From contig CP136066.1 in NCBI GenBank assembly GCA_032622095.1, positions 50,304,480 to 50,368,479 on the forward strand: a DNA stretch of 64,000 bases. Direction: 5' to 3'. The position numbers and the translations under genes were made by a program. The notes under the pieces were generated by a model. It had not been told where the DNA came from. It made no database searches and saw only the letters and a program-made list of their open reading frames with translations. The DNA is from Siphonodentalium dalli (taxonomy: Eukaryota; Mollusca; Scaphopoda; Gadilida; Siphonodentaliidae). The first letter of the stretch is position 1. Every line of letters starts with the position of its first letter. Below are positions 1 through 11,750 of the stretch, piece after piece.

Positions 1-753
1 ATGACACATATAAATTGATTATGATGTCCAAAACGCACACAAATCACTAAATATCTATATGACATAGGCAGCAATGTGACGTCACTTCATTGCAACGGAA
101 GCCCAATTACACCTGGTGAATTAGCAGAAATAATATGCACGTGAAGATATAGTGCGCTATTCTGTTCTCAGTTTGTGACATTATATCGTATGTTTATTAG
201 AATTACATATTCTATTTATCGTATAACAATGTCCAAAACTATATATTTCAAGATTATAATTGCGAGAATTTCGGCATCACGTTGATTGACGCGCACGAAT
301 TTGACCTGCATTTAGTTAGAGATGCGGCTCGGCCCCAGCTGCCATTCAGCCAATCAGAACACACTTTTTGTCAACAAACCAATCAAATTAACGGAAGTTG
401 ATATGAACTAGTAATTGATATGAAATTGATTTATGACATACTTTCCAACGTAAATAATGATTCAGTCAAATGATAAATATATTTACTAAACATTTCGAGG
501 GTTACCAGTAAAGAACTATTGTGCAAAATTATGAGTGTAATAACTCAAAACCCTTCAAGCTGATCAAGGCTGACACAAAAGAACTAGAACATTCATTCTT
601 CCCGAGAACAATTCTAAAATGGAATCAGCTTGAGGAAAACACATGTGCCTCTCTGCTGGAGAGAACATCAACCAGCGGTCAAACACCACCATACTGATCC
701 AGGACCTAGCGTACTCATATCCGGAAGGATCCTACCAATCTCCATCAGAGCGC
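1..753. repeat. Duplicated ~750 bp repeat unit, copy 1 (reaches the window edge)
   Basis: Near-identical in sequence and order to 6706-7472, with a few substitutions and one ~9 bp indel (at about 199, after GTATGTTTATTAG). Identity ends at GCATCAGTCAC, after which the two copies diverge. The left edge of this copy may be outside the window. It contains the reverse-transcriptase tail relic at 512-697. Confidence 0.9.
512..697 (+). pseudogene. Relic of the C-terminal tail of a non-LTR retrotransposon reverse transcriptase
   Basis: From 512 to the TGA at 695-697 one frame stays open and contains KADTKELEHSFFPRTILKWN followed by QLEENTCASLLERTS. The SFFPRTI-WN motif is the well-known end of many metazoan non-LTR (CR1/Jockey-like) ORF2 proteins. 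Nothing of the polymerase core precedes it, so this is a 5'-truncated, dead tail. Confidence 0.7.
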
Positions 754-1118
754 ATCAGTCACAAATGACCACGAGAACAAACGTCCTTCGTAAAAAAAAA
801 AATTAAATTGGGCGGAAAAAAATTTGGGTTGAAAAGTTCAAAATGCCTCGTAATTACAAAAAGTCGGAAAATGAAGGGAATTTGGTCCTAATGAGTTTGG
901 AATTGTATGCAGCCAGCTATGTGGAACATTTTGGGCTGAAAATTGTTTGGGTCGCCATATATACTCCTTTGAAAGGTCGCCAAGTTTCATGGTGAAACGA
1001 GGCCGTCTGTAAAGTCTGATCCATAATGATGGAATTGTAATGCCATCCAAACCCTCAATTTATCCAAAATGAGAAATTATCTCAATTTTAGAACCACACA
1101 TGGAGTTTGAACTACCAA
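754..1118. other. Intergenic stretch, no feature recognised
   Basis: AT-rich DNA with a short poly-A run at about 791. Small ORFs on the minus strand have no domain and look like chance. Confidence 0.5.
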
Positions 1119-1952
1119 TCTCATATATATTTTGAAGACCTCTGTCTGTTTGTTTGTCTGTTTGTCTGTCTGTCATTTATACAAATCTACGATTCTCGAC
1201 CGATCGGGACGAAACTTGGTACGTGTGTGTAGTTTGTCCAGGCGGTCGCCGTTGTCGTATTGGCGAGCCCGTGCGACGCCCGTGCAGCACATACGCAGAC
1301 GAGATCTCGGAAACGGGTGGAGCTATCGACTCGAAACTTGGTACGTGTGTGTAGTTTGACCAGGCGGTCATTGTTGTCGTATTGGCGAGCCCGTGCGACG
1401 CCCGTACAGCGCATGCGCAGACGAGATCTCGGAAACGGGTGGAGCTATCGACTTGAAATTTGGTATGTGAATGTATCTTGCCCCGGATACAAATTTTATC
1501 GGGTCGCCGAGCCCGTGCGACGCCAGCTTCGCGTATGCGCAGACGAGATCTCGGAAACGGGTGGAGCTATCGACTTGAAATTTGGTATGTGAATGTATCT
1601 TGCCCCGGATACGAATTTTATCGGGTCGCCGAGCCCGTGCGACGCCAGCTTCGCGCATGCGCAGACCAGATCTCGGAAACGTGTAGAGCTATCGACTTGA
1701 AATTTGGTTTTTGTCTAACTTTTTGAATAGCCCGGACAACGTCAGGCTGGTTAGAGCTATCGACTTGAAATTTGGTTTTTGAATAGCCCGGACAACGTCG
1801 GGCTCTTTCCCCAGATACGAATTTTATCGGGTCGCCGAGCCCGTGCGACGCCAGCTTCGCGCATGCGCAGACCAGATCTCGGAAACGGGTGGAGCTATCG
1901 ACTTGAAATTTGGTTTTTGAATAGCCCGGACAACGTCGGGCTCATCGGCTAG
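1119..1952 (+). mobile_element. Helitron-like non-autonomous element with internal ~121 bp tandem repeats
   Basis: The left end starts TCTCATATATATTTTG after an A; the right end has a GC-rich hairpin (AGCCCGGAC-AAC-GTCGGGCT, 1923-1942) followed a few bases later by CTAG and then T. The TC start, the subterminal hairpin, the CTRR end and the A/T insertion site are the hallmarks of Helitrons. Inside are five to six degenerate ~121 bp units, each with GGAGCTATCGACTTGAAATT and GCGCAGACGAGATCTCGGAA-type blocks, and a TCTG/TTTG-rich start. No Rep/helicase ORF is present, so it would depend on a partner in trans. The terminal hairpin also appears at about 1732 and 1786. Confidence 0.62.
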
Positions 1953-3224
1953 TATAATATATTCTAATTTAAATTGAACATTTAATTGTCGCATTCTGAT
2001 TGGAACTACTAACATTTGTTTTCCTTTTAACAAGCTTCACCGCTGATATGTGAAACGTTTTTGCATGTTGCATATTGCGATTGATAACATGCATCAAACA
2101 GCTGGCACTAAATTTAGAAAAAGTTGCCAAATGCTATAGTTTCTGCAACATTGAATTTTAATATATCTGGAATTTTTTTGACAATTGCTGTTTGAACAAC
2201 TCTTGATACCAATAGGAAAGCAGTTAATTATTAATAATTCAATAAACCAAAAACCAACCCATGAAATCATATCGCCATGACTTTCACCTAGACCCCGAAG
2301 CCACGAAAAATAGTTTGCATGGCTGGCTCAACCGATTTTCGTGGCTGGTTAGCTAGCTAAGCCGGCTCAGTCACGACGTTCGTGGCTGACGAAATATGGC
2401 GGCTGAGCCGGCTGAGATGTTGTCATTCAGTGTATTCTCGTTTCCGAAATGCTCCTAATCCCCTGTTACCGGTTATAGACGCCGTTTTTTTAGCGTTTGT
2501 GGTGAACCCGTAGAATTCCAGACCGCACGTAATCTTTTGATGTTGGGCTTTTCCAGTATGGCGAAAATTCACGAAGGACTGGTATGGATATACTTTGTAG
2601 TTTCCCATCTAATCGGTATAAGTAGTTACATTTGGGACTTCTGTCGACTTCAGACTGCTACCATCACTGCCATCTTGCGATATATGCATGCATCATTGAA
2701 TGATGAACCCGATAGTAATGATATATAATATTTCAAACTATTTTCTATTCTTATGTGTAATATATATTGACAAATGCCAGCGATGTCCGAGACTGGGTGT
2801 TGTCGATATAAACAATTTATATTTTAACCCTTTCAATACCGAATGGATGCGCCCATTCAGTTATATGAAAGCATGCATTGGGGTAGTCTATTCCACACTA
2901 AGGGGCCCGGTGTTCTGATGCGAGTATATGCCAATATATGCGGTTTAGTTCTTTGCGATTCACAGTACAGTTGTGATTGACATATAAGCCCATGCACATG
3001 GCTCAGCCATTTTACAATTCTGGTGGCGGAGATTTTTAAATGTGGCTGGCGTTAGAGATAATATGGCTGGCGACGGCTTGTGGCCAATATGGCTGGCGGC
3101 GGCGGCGTGCGATGGCGGCTTCGGGCTCTACTTTCACCCCTTTCACATAATAACATAAATGTATAGAATAACTTAAATGAATTAATTCAGTTTTAAAGTT
3201 GTCCATAGCGTTTAATCGTACATA
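1953..3224. other. Intergenic stretch; possible weak inverted-repeat element about 2275-3145
   Basis: The sequences near 2280 (TTTCACCTAGACCCCGAAGCC) and, on the other strand, near 3145 (GGTGAAAGTAGAGCCCGAAG) resemble each other, and both arms contain runs of GGCTGGC/GGCTGAGCC. This suggests an old element of about 870 bp. The remainder is AT-rich with no domain-bearing ORF. Confidence 0.3.
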
Positions 3225-3862
3225 TACTCATTATACTGCTCGTTATAACAGTTGTTATCAAATAGCTCCTTGAACTGTTTAACTGATTCAGTGGAAACAA
3301 TGTAATCTGATGAACTATTTCAGTTTGTAATTACTCTCTGGGAAAAGAAATATTTTCGCACATCTTTGACAATTATGTGCTTTTGCATCTTATGCTTTTG
3401 TCAACGTGTTCCTTTGTGTAGCGTGTCTTCAAACAACACACATCTCTCTATGTTGTAGAATCCGTGTGTCAGCTTGTACACTTCTATCATGTCCCCCCGA
3501 TTTCACTTGTACATATGTATGTGAGAGACATGAGGCCACATTTCACAAGGCGATTATGATATGATAGATTCCAGAATGTAGCTATCATTTTGGTAGCTCA
3601 CCTTTGGACAGATTCTATTGCTCACGAATGTTTATATAGATGTATACTGCTTACGACAATTCTAAAATGGGTCATATTAATGTTTGTATCAGCTTTGTCA
3701 TTATGTCTTTCTCTTTAGAATCGAAAGTTTGCTTGATTATGTATAAAATGTGGTTGGCTTCTTGACTGACTCATTTAATTGTTGATCGAAATTGAGGTTT
3801 TCATCTATATATATCCCGAAGTCTTTCTCAAATGTTGATCTCAAAATTGCAGGCCTCGCTTC
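3225..3862 (-). pseudogene. Decayed non-LTR retrotransposon reverse transcriptase, C-terminal part
   Basis: Read on the minus strand with frameshifts and stops: EKDFGIYIDENLNFDQQLNE, a VKKPTTF block, then NRGDMIEVYKLTHGFYNIER, VRKYFFSQRVITN and ESVKQFKELFDNN. These correspond in order to the EKDLGV-D, RGDLIEVYKI-HG, R-FFS-RVV and SFK segments in the thumb/tail region of CR1/RTE-like ORF2 proteins. At least three in-frame stops (after K, after GTR, after ITN) and several frameshifts show it is dead. Confidence 0.85.
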
Positions 3863-5078
3863 AGTATCAGTCATGTAGTATCAGTCATGTAGTACGTGTT
3901 TATCGGATTGTTATGCCTGAAGTGATTAATATGAATCTTTCAGAATTAAACACCACCACCATACATACTAGTAACTGTACAGTAGATTTTTCTGGCACAT
4001 TTTAAGTATATGTTAAAAGTGGAAATCGTGTAGAAAATATTTGAATATGAAGATACTGAGTTGAACACAAGGCACTACATACTCAAAACTTTTTCTTCAA
4101 CATGATATACGTACATGAGCTAAACTTTCAGCGAACTCGGTAACAAAATACCAGCTTTGTGAACCTGGGAAATTTAGTTCCCAAAAACCATTGGATAAAG
4201 ACCCATTCAACAGTAGTGTACATGTATTATTATTTGTACTGTGACAACATACTAGTAGGGTGCAATTACAAGGGCTTCGGGTGGGTGCTTGATCGTGTCA
4301 TAATGTGTGAGACCCACTGTAGAACCGCTGGAATATTCAGTCACAAAAAACATCTTCTCATATTCAAATTATAAAGGTTGCTACCGGTACATGAACATTG
4401 TAAGCCTGCAAGTACAAGCATTTAAAGAATGCCAAGATGAACATATCTCTGATTAATCAAGATTGTTTGTATTCGTAAAATGTTTTCAATATGTCAAATG
4501 ACGCCCAACAATTGCGTGATTGGATGAGATATGCACTGCATATTACTGTTAAGTGACTGGGAGGTATACACTGTATGGTACAAATCAATGCGACAAGACA
4601 AAACAGTGAGTTACCGATAAGTAGTCTGTGAACCTGATGTTTATAATCAGAGCATGACTAGCTATGGTAGTATAGTCTGATCCCCAGACTATGAGTTAGG
4701 GTAAACATTCAGGGGTATCCAAGATAGAAGCCGCACCCAGAGGTTGACACATTTCCATAAAATAGTTGATGGGAAGTTACCATCTGTCACGATCCATGAC
4801 ATATTAACTGATAAAAAAGTGGGCCAAAAGATCTTTATGGGTTATGAATGGAGATGTTGCGCAAGTGGGATGTACGTCAGGGATGTTGTGAGCTCTGTTC
4901 TTATGTTAAGAAAGAGTGTGTATGGTCTGAGAGAACGTGTGACTGAATCTGACAATACAATTTTGCATGCAATCATTAATTCTGATTTATTTTATGAATC
5001 TTATCTTTTCAAACATTGGAAAGAAATTTTGTATTACATATAATTGATATTTCTATCATATGGGCCATTTGAGCCTGA
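3863..5078. other. Intergenic stretch with fragments shared with 8.0-8.7 kb
   Basis: About 4206-4265 is repeated inverted at 8578-8640, and about 4545-4620 (GACTGGGAGGTATAC and following) is repeated directly at 8080-8155. A 99-codon ORF at 4744-5043 (+) has no domain I recognise and overlaps no other evidence, so I do not call it a gene. Confidence 0.5.
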
Positions 5079-6522
5079 ATTAAATGAAAGTGTCAATGAC
5101 ACTGTAGCTCAACTTTGTAAAGAAGGTAATTTTTGTGTGATTGGCAATGAATAGAGAGATCATGACGATCTGTGGCCCATGCTAATGAATTAAATTTTGA
5201 AATCAAAGATGGCTGCTGGTGGCCATGTTTTTCGGACGAATGACCCCAAAATGACTCGTTCCCATCTACATGCCATTGTTAACATCCATGTCAAATTGTA
5301 TGATGATAAGACTAAAGGTACAAACTGTAGCCCGTGCTAAACGATTTAGTCATACAAAGAGTAAAATCCAAGATGGCTGCTGGCGGCCATGTTTTTTGGC
5401 CGAATGACCCCAAAATGACTCGTTCCCATCTACATGTCATTATTAACATTCATGACAAATTTTATGATGATCAGAGTAAAGGTACGACCTGAAGCCCGTG
5501 CTAAAGTATTTAGTCATACAAAGAGTAAAATTCAAGATGGCTGCTGGCGGCCATGTTTTTCGGCCGAATGACCCCAAAATGACTCGTTCCCATCTACATG
5601 TCATTGTTAACATTCACGACAAATTTTATGATGATCAGACTAAAGGTACGACCTGTAGCCCGTGCTAAAGAATTTAGTCATACAAAGAGTAAAATCCAAG
5701 ATGGCTGCTGGCGGCCATGTTTTTTGTCCGAATGACCCCAAAATGACTCGTTCCCATCTACATGTCAATATTAACATCCATGACAAATTTCATGATGATC
5801 AGACGAACAGTACGACCTGTGGCCAGTGCTAATGAAATAAATTTTGTAATCAAAGATGGCTGCTGGCGGCCATGTTTTTTGTCAGAATGACCCCAAAATG
5901 ACTCGTTCCCATCTACATTCCATTTTCAACAGCCATGATAAATTTCATGATCATCAGACTAAAGGTACGACCTGTGGCCCGTGCTAAAGGATTTAGTCAT
6001 ACAAAGAGTAAAATCCAAGATGGCTGCTGGCGGCCATGTGTTTTGCCCGAATGACCCAAAAATAATTTTATGATGATCCGACCAAAGGTACGACCTGTAG
6101 CCCTTGTCAAAGAATTTAGTCATGCAAAGAGTAAAATCTAAGATGGCTGCCGGCGGCCATGTTTTTTGGCCGAATGACCCCAAAATTAATCGTTCCCATC
6201 TATATGTCAATATTAACATCCATGACAAATTTTATGACAATAAGACGAACAGTACGGCCTGTAGCCCATGCTAATGGATTGAATTTTGAAATTCAAGATG
6301 GCCGATGGCGGCCATGTTTTTTTTCCGAATGACCCCAAAATGACTCGTTCCCATCTACATGTCAATGTCAACATCCATGATAAAATTCATAATAATCGGA
6401 CCAAAGGTACGAACTGTAGTCCGTGCTAAAGGAAATTGTTGACGAATCACACACGCACACACACACACAGACGACGGATACCAAGCCATGGCAATAGCTC
6501 AAACTTTACAAAGCAAAGTTGA
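5079..6522. mobile_element. Pearl-like (HINE-type) element with eight ~164 bp core repeats
   Basis: Ends: GAAAGTGTCAATGACACTGT with TAGCTCAACTTTG on the left and GCCATGGCAATAGCTCAAAC followed by AAAGTTGAGCTAA on the right. Between them AAGATGGCTGCTGGCGGCCA or its variants recurs at about 5208, 5370, 5535, 5699, 5853, 6018, 6143 and 6296, mostly 153-165 bp apart, with one shortened unit. A short (AC)n tract lies beside the right end. Known context: pearl elements of bivalves have this layout and are now regarded as non-autonomous Helitron relatives. No coding capacity. Confidence 0.75.
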
Positions 6523-6560
6523 GCTAATAAGCTATATAATATATAAAAGATATGAAATGA

Positions 6561-6680
6561 GTGTTTCTCTCATATGATATTTATGAAACGAGTCTAAGAA
6601 TTTTCAGTTTTCTCGAGCCTCTGGCGAGAGAAAACTGAAAATTCGTGACGAGTTTCATAAATATCATATGAGAGAAACAC
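6561..6680. repeat. Near-perfect 120 bp palindrome (MITE-like hairpin)
   Basis: GTGTTTCTCTCATATGATAT at the left is the reverse complement of the sequence ending at 6680; the arms meet near 6618 around CTCGAGCCTCTGGCGAG. It directly abuts copy 2 of the duplicated unit. Confidence 0.85.
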
Positions 6681-6705
6681 GAATTACATATTCTATTTAT
6701 CATAT

Positions 6706-7472
6706 GACACATATAAATTGATTATGATGTCCAAAACGCACACAAATCACTAAATATCTATATGACATAGGCAGCAATGTGACGTCACTTCAATGCACCG
6801 GAAGCCCAATTACACCTGGTGAACTAGCAGAAATAATATGCACATGAAGATATAGTGCGCTATTCTGTTCTCAGTTTGTGACATTATATCGTATGTTTAT
6901 TAGATAAATACGAATTACATATTCTATTTATCGTATAACAATGTCCAAAACTATATATTTCAAGATTATAATTGCGAGAATTTCGGCATCACGTTGATTG
7001 ACGCGCACGAATTTGACCTGCATTTAGTTAGAGATGCGGCTCGGCCCCGGCTGCCATTCAGCCAATCAGAACACACTTTTTGTCAACAAACCAATCAAAT
7101 TATCGGAAGTTGATATGAACTAGTAATTGATATGAAATTGATTTATGACATACTTTCCAACGTAAATAATGATTGAGTCAAATGATAAATATATTTACTA
7201 AACATTTCGAGGGTTACCAGTAAAGAACTATTGTGCAAAATTATGAGTGTAATAACTCAAAACACTTCAAGCTGATCAAGGCCGACACAAAAGAACTAGA
7301 ACATTCATTCTTCCCGAGAAGAATTCTAAAATGGAATCAGCTTGAGGAAAACGCATGTGCCTCTCTGCTGGAGAGAACATCAACCAGCGGTCAAACACCA
7401 CCATACTGATCCAGGGACCTAGCGTACTCATATCCGGAAGGATCCTACCAATCTCCATCAGAGCGCATCAGT
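6706..7472. repeat. Duplicated repeat unit, copy 2
   Basis: Matches 1-753 almost base for base. It includes a second copy of the reverse-transcriptase tail relic (in-frame to TGA at 7407-7409). The right boundary is GCATCAGTCAC, as in copy 1. Confidence 0.9.
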
Positions 7473-8200
7473 CACACTTCCTTTCTGACTCTGTCACCGG
7501 CTGGGAACTAGAGCAAATCTCTCTAACCTGGGTAACTTTATCACAATTTCAGGAACCTGGGTAACTTTATCACAGAAAACTGCTGAGAGTGACTTATTCA
7601 GTGGAAATAGACTGCGGTTTCTATATTTATTATGGGATTTTCCAGCAAAAATGGCGAAAACCGATCGCCCCAAAAGTTAAATTTCTTATGTGCTTTGAGA
7701 ACATTTCCTGCACTATAAACTTAATGGAAGAATGGAGGATCAGTGCGGTAGTTTTGTTGACAATTTTCGCAATCTACTCGTCAAAATTGCAGCAAATAAG
7801 AACTCTTGTGTTTGCCTTGCCACGCATGTTGTCGTGACATTGTCATCCATGTGCCTTTAAATTAATACGTTTGTGTTGATAAAATAATTGGAGAACCAAA
7901 TCACACAATTTTGCAATATAGTTCTAAATTTGCTTCTAGTGGGACTTTCATAACTGACGGTATGCAATTACACAAATTTTAATCGATAATTTGTGTGTTT
8001 AACAAGGGCAGCATGTTGCTCTGCTCGATCGCGGAAGTCCACCAAATCATTTGGCAACAGTAGTGTACTGCATATTACTATTAAGTGACTGGGAGGTATA
8101 CGTACACTGTATGGTACAAATCAATGCGACAAGACAAAACAGTGAGTTACCGTACCAGTAACTATTAATTTAAAGGCACATGGAAGCCCTTGTACCCTTC
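7473..8200. other. Intergenic stretch, no gene recognised
   Basis: Contains a short direct repeat (AACCTGGGTAACTTTATCAC at about 7527 and 7555). The ORF at 7589-7837 (+) has no domain. The end (8080-8155) is shared with 4545-4620. Confidence 0.5.
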
Positions 8201-8576
8201 TGGACAAAACAAGTGTCCACTTAACTGCGGTGCCGTTAGCATTGCCACCGCGGCTGAAATGCAACTACACCGCGGCTCCACCGGCTAACTACAGTTGGGC
8301 CGCGGTGTACTTGCCATTTGGCATGGTGTATTTGCCACGGTGTACTTTCATCAAACCGAAAAAAGACAATACAAACCAGAAATCTAACCACGGTGTACAT
8401 GCCATTCGACCGTGAAGGTAGTTGTCTTTCGGCCGCAGTGAACTTGCCGTTTGGCCGCAGTGTACTTGTCATTCGGCCGCGGTGCTCATGCAACTGCAGT
8501 TACAAACTCTGACACCGCAGTCGAACGGCAAATACACCGCAGTGCCAATGGACACTTGTTTCGTCCAGCCGGGAAA
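8200..8576. mobile_element. TIR element CTGGACAAAACAAGTGTCCA with GC-rich internal repeats, copy 1
   Basis: The left terminus CTGGACAAAACAAGTGTCCA is mirrored at 8552-8571 as TGGACACTTGTTTCGTCCAG. Inside, 21-24 bp units of the GTGTACTTGCCATTCGGCCG type recur in both orientations. The same family is at 24293-24585, where both ends are followed by TA, suggesting a Tc1/mariner-like target. It has ORFs on both strands, but these only reflect the GC-rich repeats. Confidence 0.75.
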
Positions 8577-9516
8577 TTGCACCCTACTAGTATGTTGTCA
8601 CAGTACAAATAATAATACATGTACACTACTGTTGCCAAATGATATCTTAATATCGCGGAAGTCCACCAAATCATTCAAATGGCAAATGTGGGTAAATTGT
8701 CACCGGTAGCAGCAGTCGTACCGAGTCATCAAGGGAGGTAAACCCTGCATGTAGTTTTGGACCCTACACTGAACAAATACAGATTGAGGTAGTTATTGAT
8801 CAACTTCCAGGCTCATGTCATCATGTGATTTTACACAAATTTCATAATCATGACTGATGACACGAAAACAGGAGACTTACCCGGACGAAATTTCTTAATT
8901 ATGAAACAATGGAAAACTAGATCATCGTTGACACTATAGAAAAATAATCTGATAACAAATTATCCATTGTATATTCATAGATATTGTAATTTAATGTGAA
9001 ATTCTCTCAATATTATAAACAAGTGCTTTTTTTGGACGCCGAAAGTTACGATGAACTGAAGCAACTCTCTAATGTTCGTACCCAGAAACGTAACCACCGA
9101 ATAATTTACGTAATTATTGGCCGCGGCACTTGGAACCATATTTGAAGTTTCCACAAAGTGCATGCGTTCGGATAAGATTCAACAAGATTCAAATTTGAAT
9201 AAAGTCTATTTGGTACTGAATTCAATTTCATAATAAATAACAGTATACAAACAGGACCCTACATAAAAGTGAAGTTCAACTTTAATATATCAGGATAAGG
9301 CCCAGATCTCACAAAGGCATGGATAGATAACAGTTGACTAAAAGGCTTGTCCACAACATGAAAAGTTCCGTCTATGTACCATGCCTTGGCACTTTTTGTA
9401 TTAAGTCAGGTTGAAACAAATCTAAAACATTTTTGAAGCAATATAACATAAATAAAACAAACAATATTATATTATCAATGTTCTATTCTACTAATATATG
9501 TTATAATAAATATAAC
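8577..9516. other. Intergenic stretch, no gene recognised
   Basis: 8578-8640 is the inverted copy of the 4206-4265 block. The remainder is AT-rich with no supported feature. Confidence 0.5.
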
Positions 9517-9517
9517 C

Positions 9518-9612
9518 AAGGTCCCAGTTAGCCAAAGGTCCCAGTTAGCCAAGGTCCCAGTTGGTCATGGTCCCAGTTAGCCAAGGTCCCAGTTAGCCCA
9601 AGGTCCCATGCA
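9518..9612. repeat. Short tandem repeat, unit AAGGTCCCAGTTAGCC
   Basis: About five copies of a 16-19 bp unit (one with GTTGGTCAT in place of GTTAGCC). Confidence 0.85.
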
Positions 9613-9931
9613 GTTAGCTGGCATTCCCGCCAATAGCCTAGTATATTCATATATGATTTCATAAACATAGGGCCTATCACCCACCAATACCACATACGTG
9701 CTCGAATTTGTTTTACCCCCTCTCCACCCTTTCTGGAAATTCATATACGTTGAAAAAAAATTATCATATGAAGTTGATAAACCACACATTTTTCCTTTGA
9801 AACTAGACAATTCTATACAATCACTATATAACATTGAATAATCTGGGGACCATTGTGGCCCATTTGTAGAAATAATGGGACATACTTTTCAATGCCACCC
9901 TCGGTGCGATCGTCAATGTCTTTATATATCT

Positions 9932-10316
9932 TAAAGGGGAGCACTGTACACTAAATCCGGCTATTTGTTGGACTATCTCGTTTTATATTCAACAGAATAT
10001 ATGCAACAAATGAATGAATTTGAGCCATGGATGAGTGCAAAATACACTAATGTGATCTGTTATCGATGCAATCAACATGGTAAGAATAATGAAAATGAAT
10101 TTATGACTGGAATCATAAATTCATTTTCGTTATAATGATAATTTTGTTTGCATCGTTCATCATAGATCATATACTATACATATATGAGTGTATTTTGCAC
10201 TCATCCAGGGCTCAAATTCATTTATTTGTTGTATATATTCTGTTGGGTATAAAAGGAGACGGTCCCGTAAATGGCCGAATTTAGTGTATAGTACCCCTTT
10301 AAGACCATTTCCATCA
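9932..10316. mobile_element. Long-hairpin MITE flanked by TTAA
   Basis: Arms of about 150 bp: the left begins TTAAAGGGGAGCACTGTACA and the right ends TATAGTACCCCTTTAAG. Subterminal blocks (AACAGAATATATGCAACAAA, TGAATTTGAGCCATGGATGA, GTGCAAAATACACT) are mirrored in order in the right arm. It has TTAA at both ends and no ORF. Confidence 0.85.
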
Positions 10317-10973
10317 AAACATCCATATCTTTCATGAATATAAATTAGTTTAAAGTCAATTTAATTCTAACATGTATAGACTGATACCATATATATATTT
10401 CTATTTATACAACTAAAAAAATACTTATTATATGACCTTTTGTAATATTTACATTTATATATGGCCTATATATATATATCACCACCCCAACAGTTTACTC
10501 TTGGTGAAGGGGCTTCTAAATGATGTCCCCGTAGCCAAGGTTGGTCGTGGATAAGATCAACAATTTTATTTGATGTTTATGTTATAGGAGCGGTTGGCGC
10601 GTTCGATACGAGATGAAAATTTGTTCACGCCCATTGAAGCAATGAACATGCACTCCATATCAACAGGTAAATACGCAAGGATGACTCACACTTAATGTTC
10701 AAACCCTAGTCTCGTGCCCTCCCATAATAACAACGTCCGAAACAGAGCGATGTCAAGGTTCATAGTCCAGCGACCAGTCAAGTCCAAAACCTCGAAGGAC
10801 AGTGAATAGAAAGAAAGAAGTGATTTGTTTCACTGATCCCATTCCTCGTATATACCTTTAAAGTTGGTCTATCTGTTCCTATAACAAGTTTTATATACTT
10901 TTCTGGGTATAAAATAATAAATATGAATCGAAGACCCCTGTCCGGAAAAGATTGGAACAGATCTATTAATTAA
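10317..10973. other. Intergenic stretch, nothing supported
   Basis: AT-rich with a (TA)n run at about 10470. No ORF or repeat that I can name. Confidence 0.45.
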
Positions 10974-11750
10974 AGGTACTCAATCCGATTAATCACCCCT
11001 AAATTACTAAACAATATTTGATTCGAGTCGAGGAACTCACCCTTCCAAGCTCAGAGTTATTAAGATATCGATTTTTGAAGTTTGTTAATTTTTGGAGATG
11101 TGGTCCACTTCCATGCACGTGCTCAAACAGACAAATTGCGGGTGTAAGATGGATAACTCTAAACTCAAGTGGTTATTATTGTTAATAGTTATTTCTAATT
11201 TTCTGGTATAATACATATATAGCCTATACATTAAACAAATTGGGACATTTAATGCTCGTGGAGCGTAGCAAGTGGGATAACGCTATCTATAGCTGGGATC
11301 GCGTTAATGCTTCATGAAAGTAAGTTCTAAAAAATAGTATTTAATAAATTAATTAGAGCAATAAAGATGCAGTATCCGAATGAACGCTCCTAAATTACTA
11401 TTTCTTTGGCTTCGGGGTAAAAAATATTTGATTCGAGTCGAGGAACCCACCCATCAAAGCTCAGAGTTATCAGATATAGATTTTTGAAGTTTGTTCTTTG
11501 TCGAGATGCACGCCCAGAAAAACATCGTCAAACGGACGGCCTCGGACAAAATTGGGGATGAAGATGGCTAACTCTAAAATCAAGTGGTAATGCGGCAAAC
11601 AACACGTTATGGGAAATTTGATACCATAGTTGACAGTGGTTAGATTATTTGATTGCAATTAATCGATTCTGATAACTAAATCGTATTTTGAAGAAATGTT
11701 GTTGTTGTATCTTGATTATATATGCACCATTCTGTTCGGATTGAGTAACT
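10974..11750. mobile_element. AGGTACTCAATCCGAT-type TTAA MITEs, two overlapping or nested copies
   Basis: The left end AGGTACTCAATCCGATTAAT follows TTAA at 10970-10973; the right end TTCGGATTGAGTAACT precedes TTAA at 11751-11754. A second left-half sequence, with CTTTGGCTTCGGGGTAAAAA and GATTCGAGTCGAGGAACCCA, starts again near 11360, so two family members are joined or nested. Confidence 0.75.

Noticed and set aside
4744-5043. 99-codon + strand ORF as a hypothetical gene
   Set aside because: Reads plausibly but has no recognisable domain, no neighbouring exon in phase and sits in repeat-derived intergenic DNA; kept as a note only.
5200-6440. CRISPR-like array because of regularly spaced repeats
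   Set aside because: The whole 164 bp unit repeats, without unique spacers, and the context is an animal genome.
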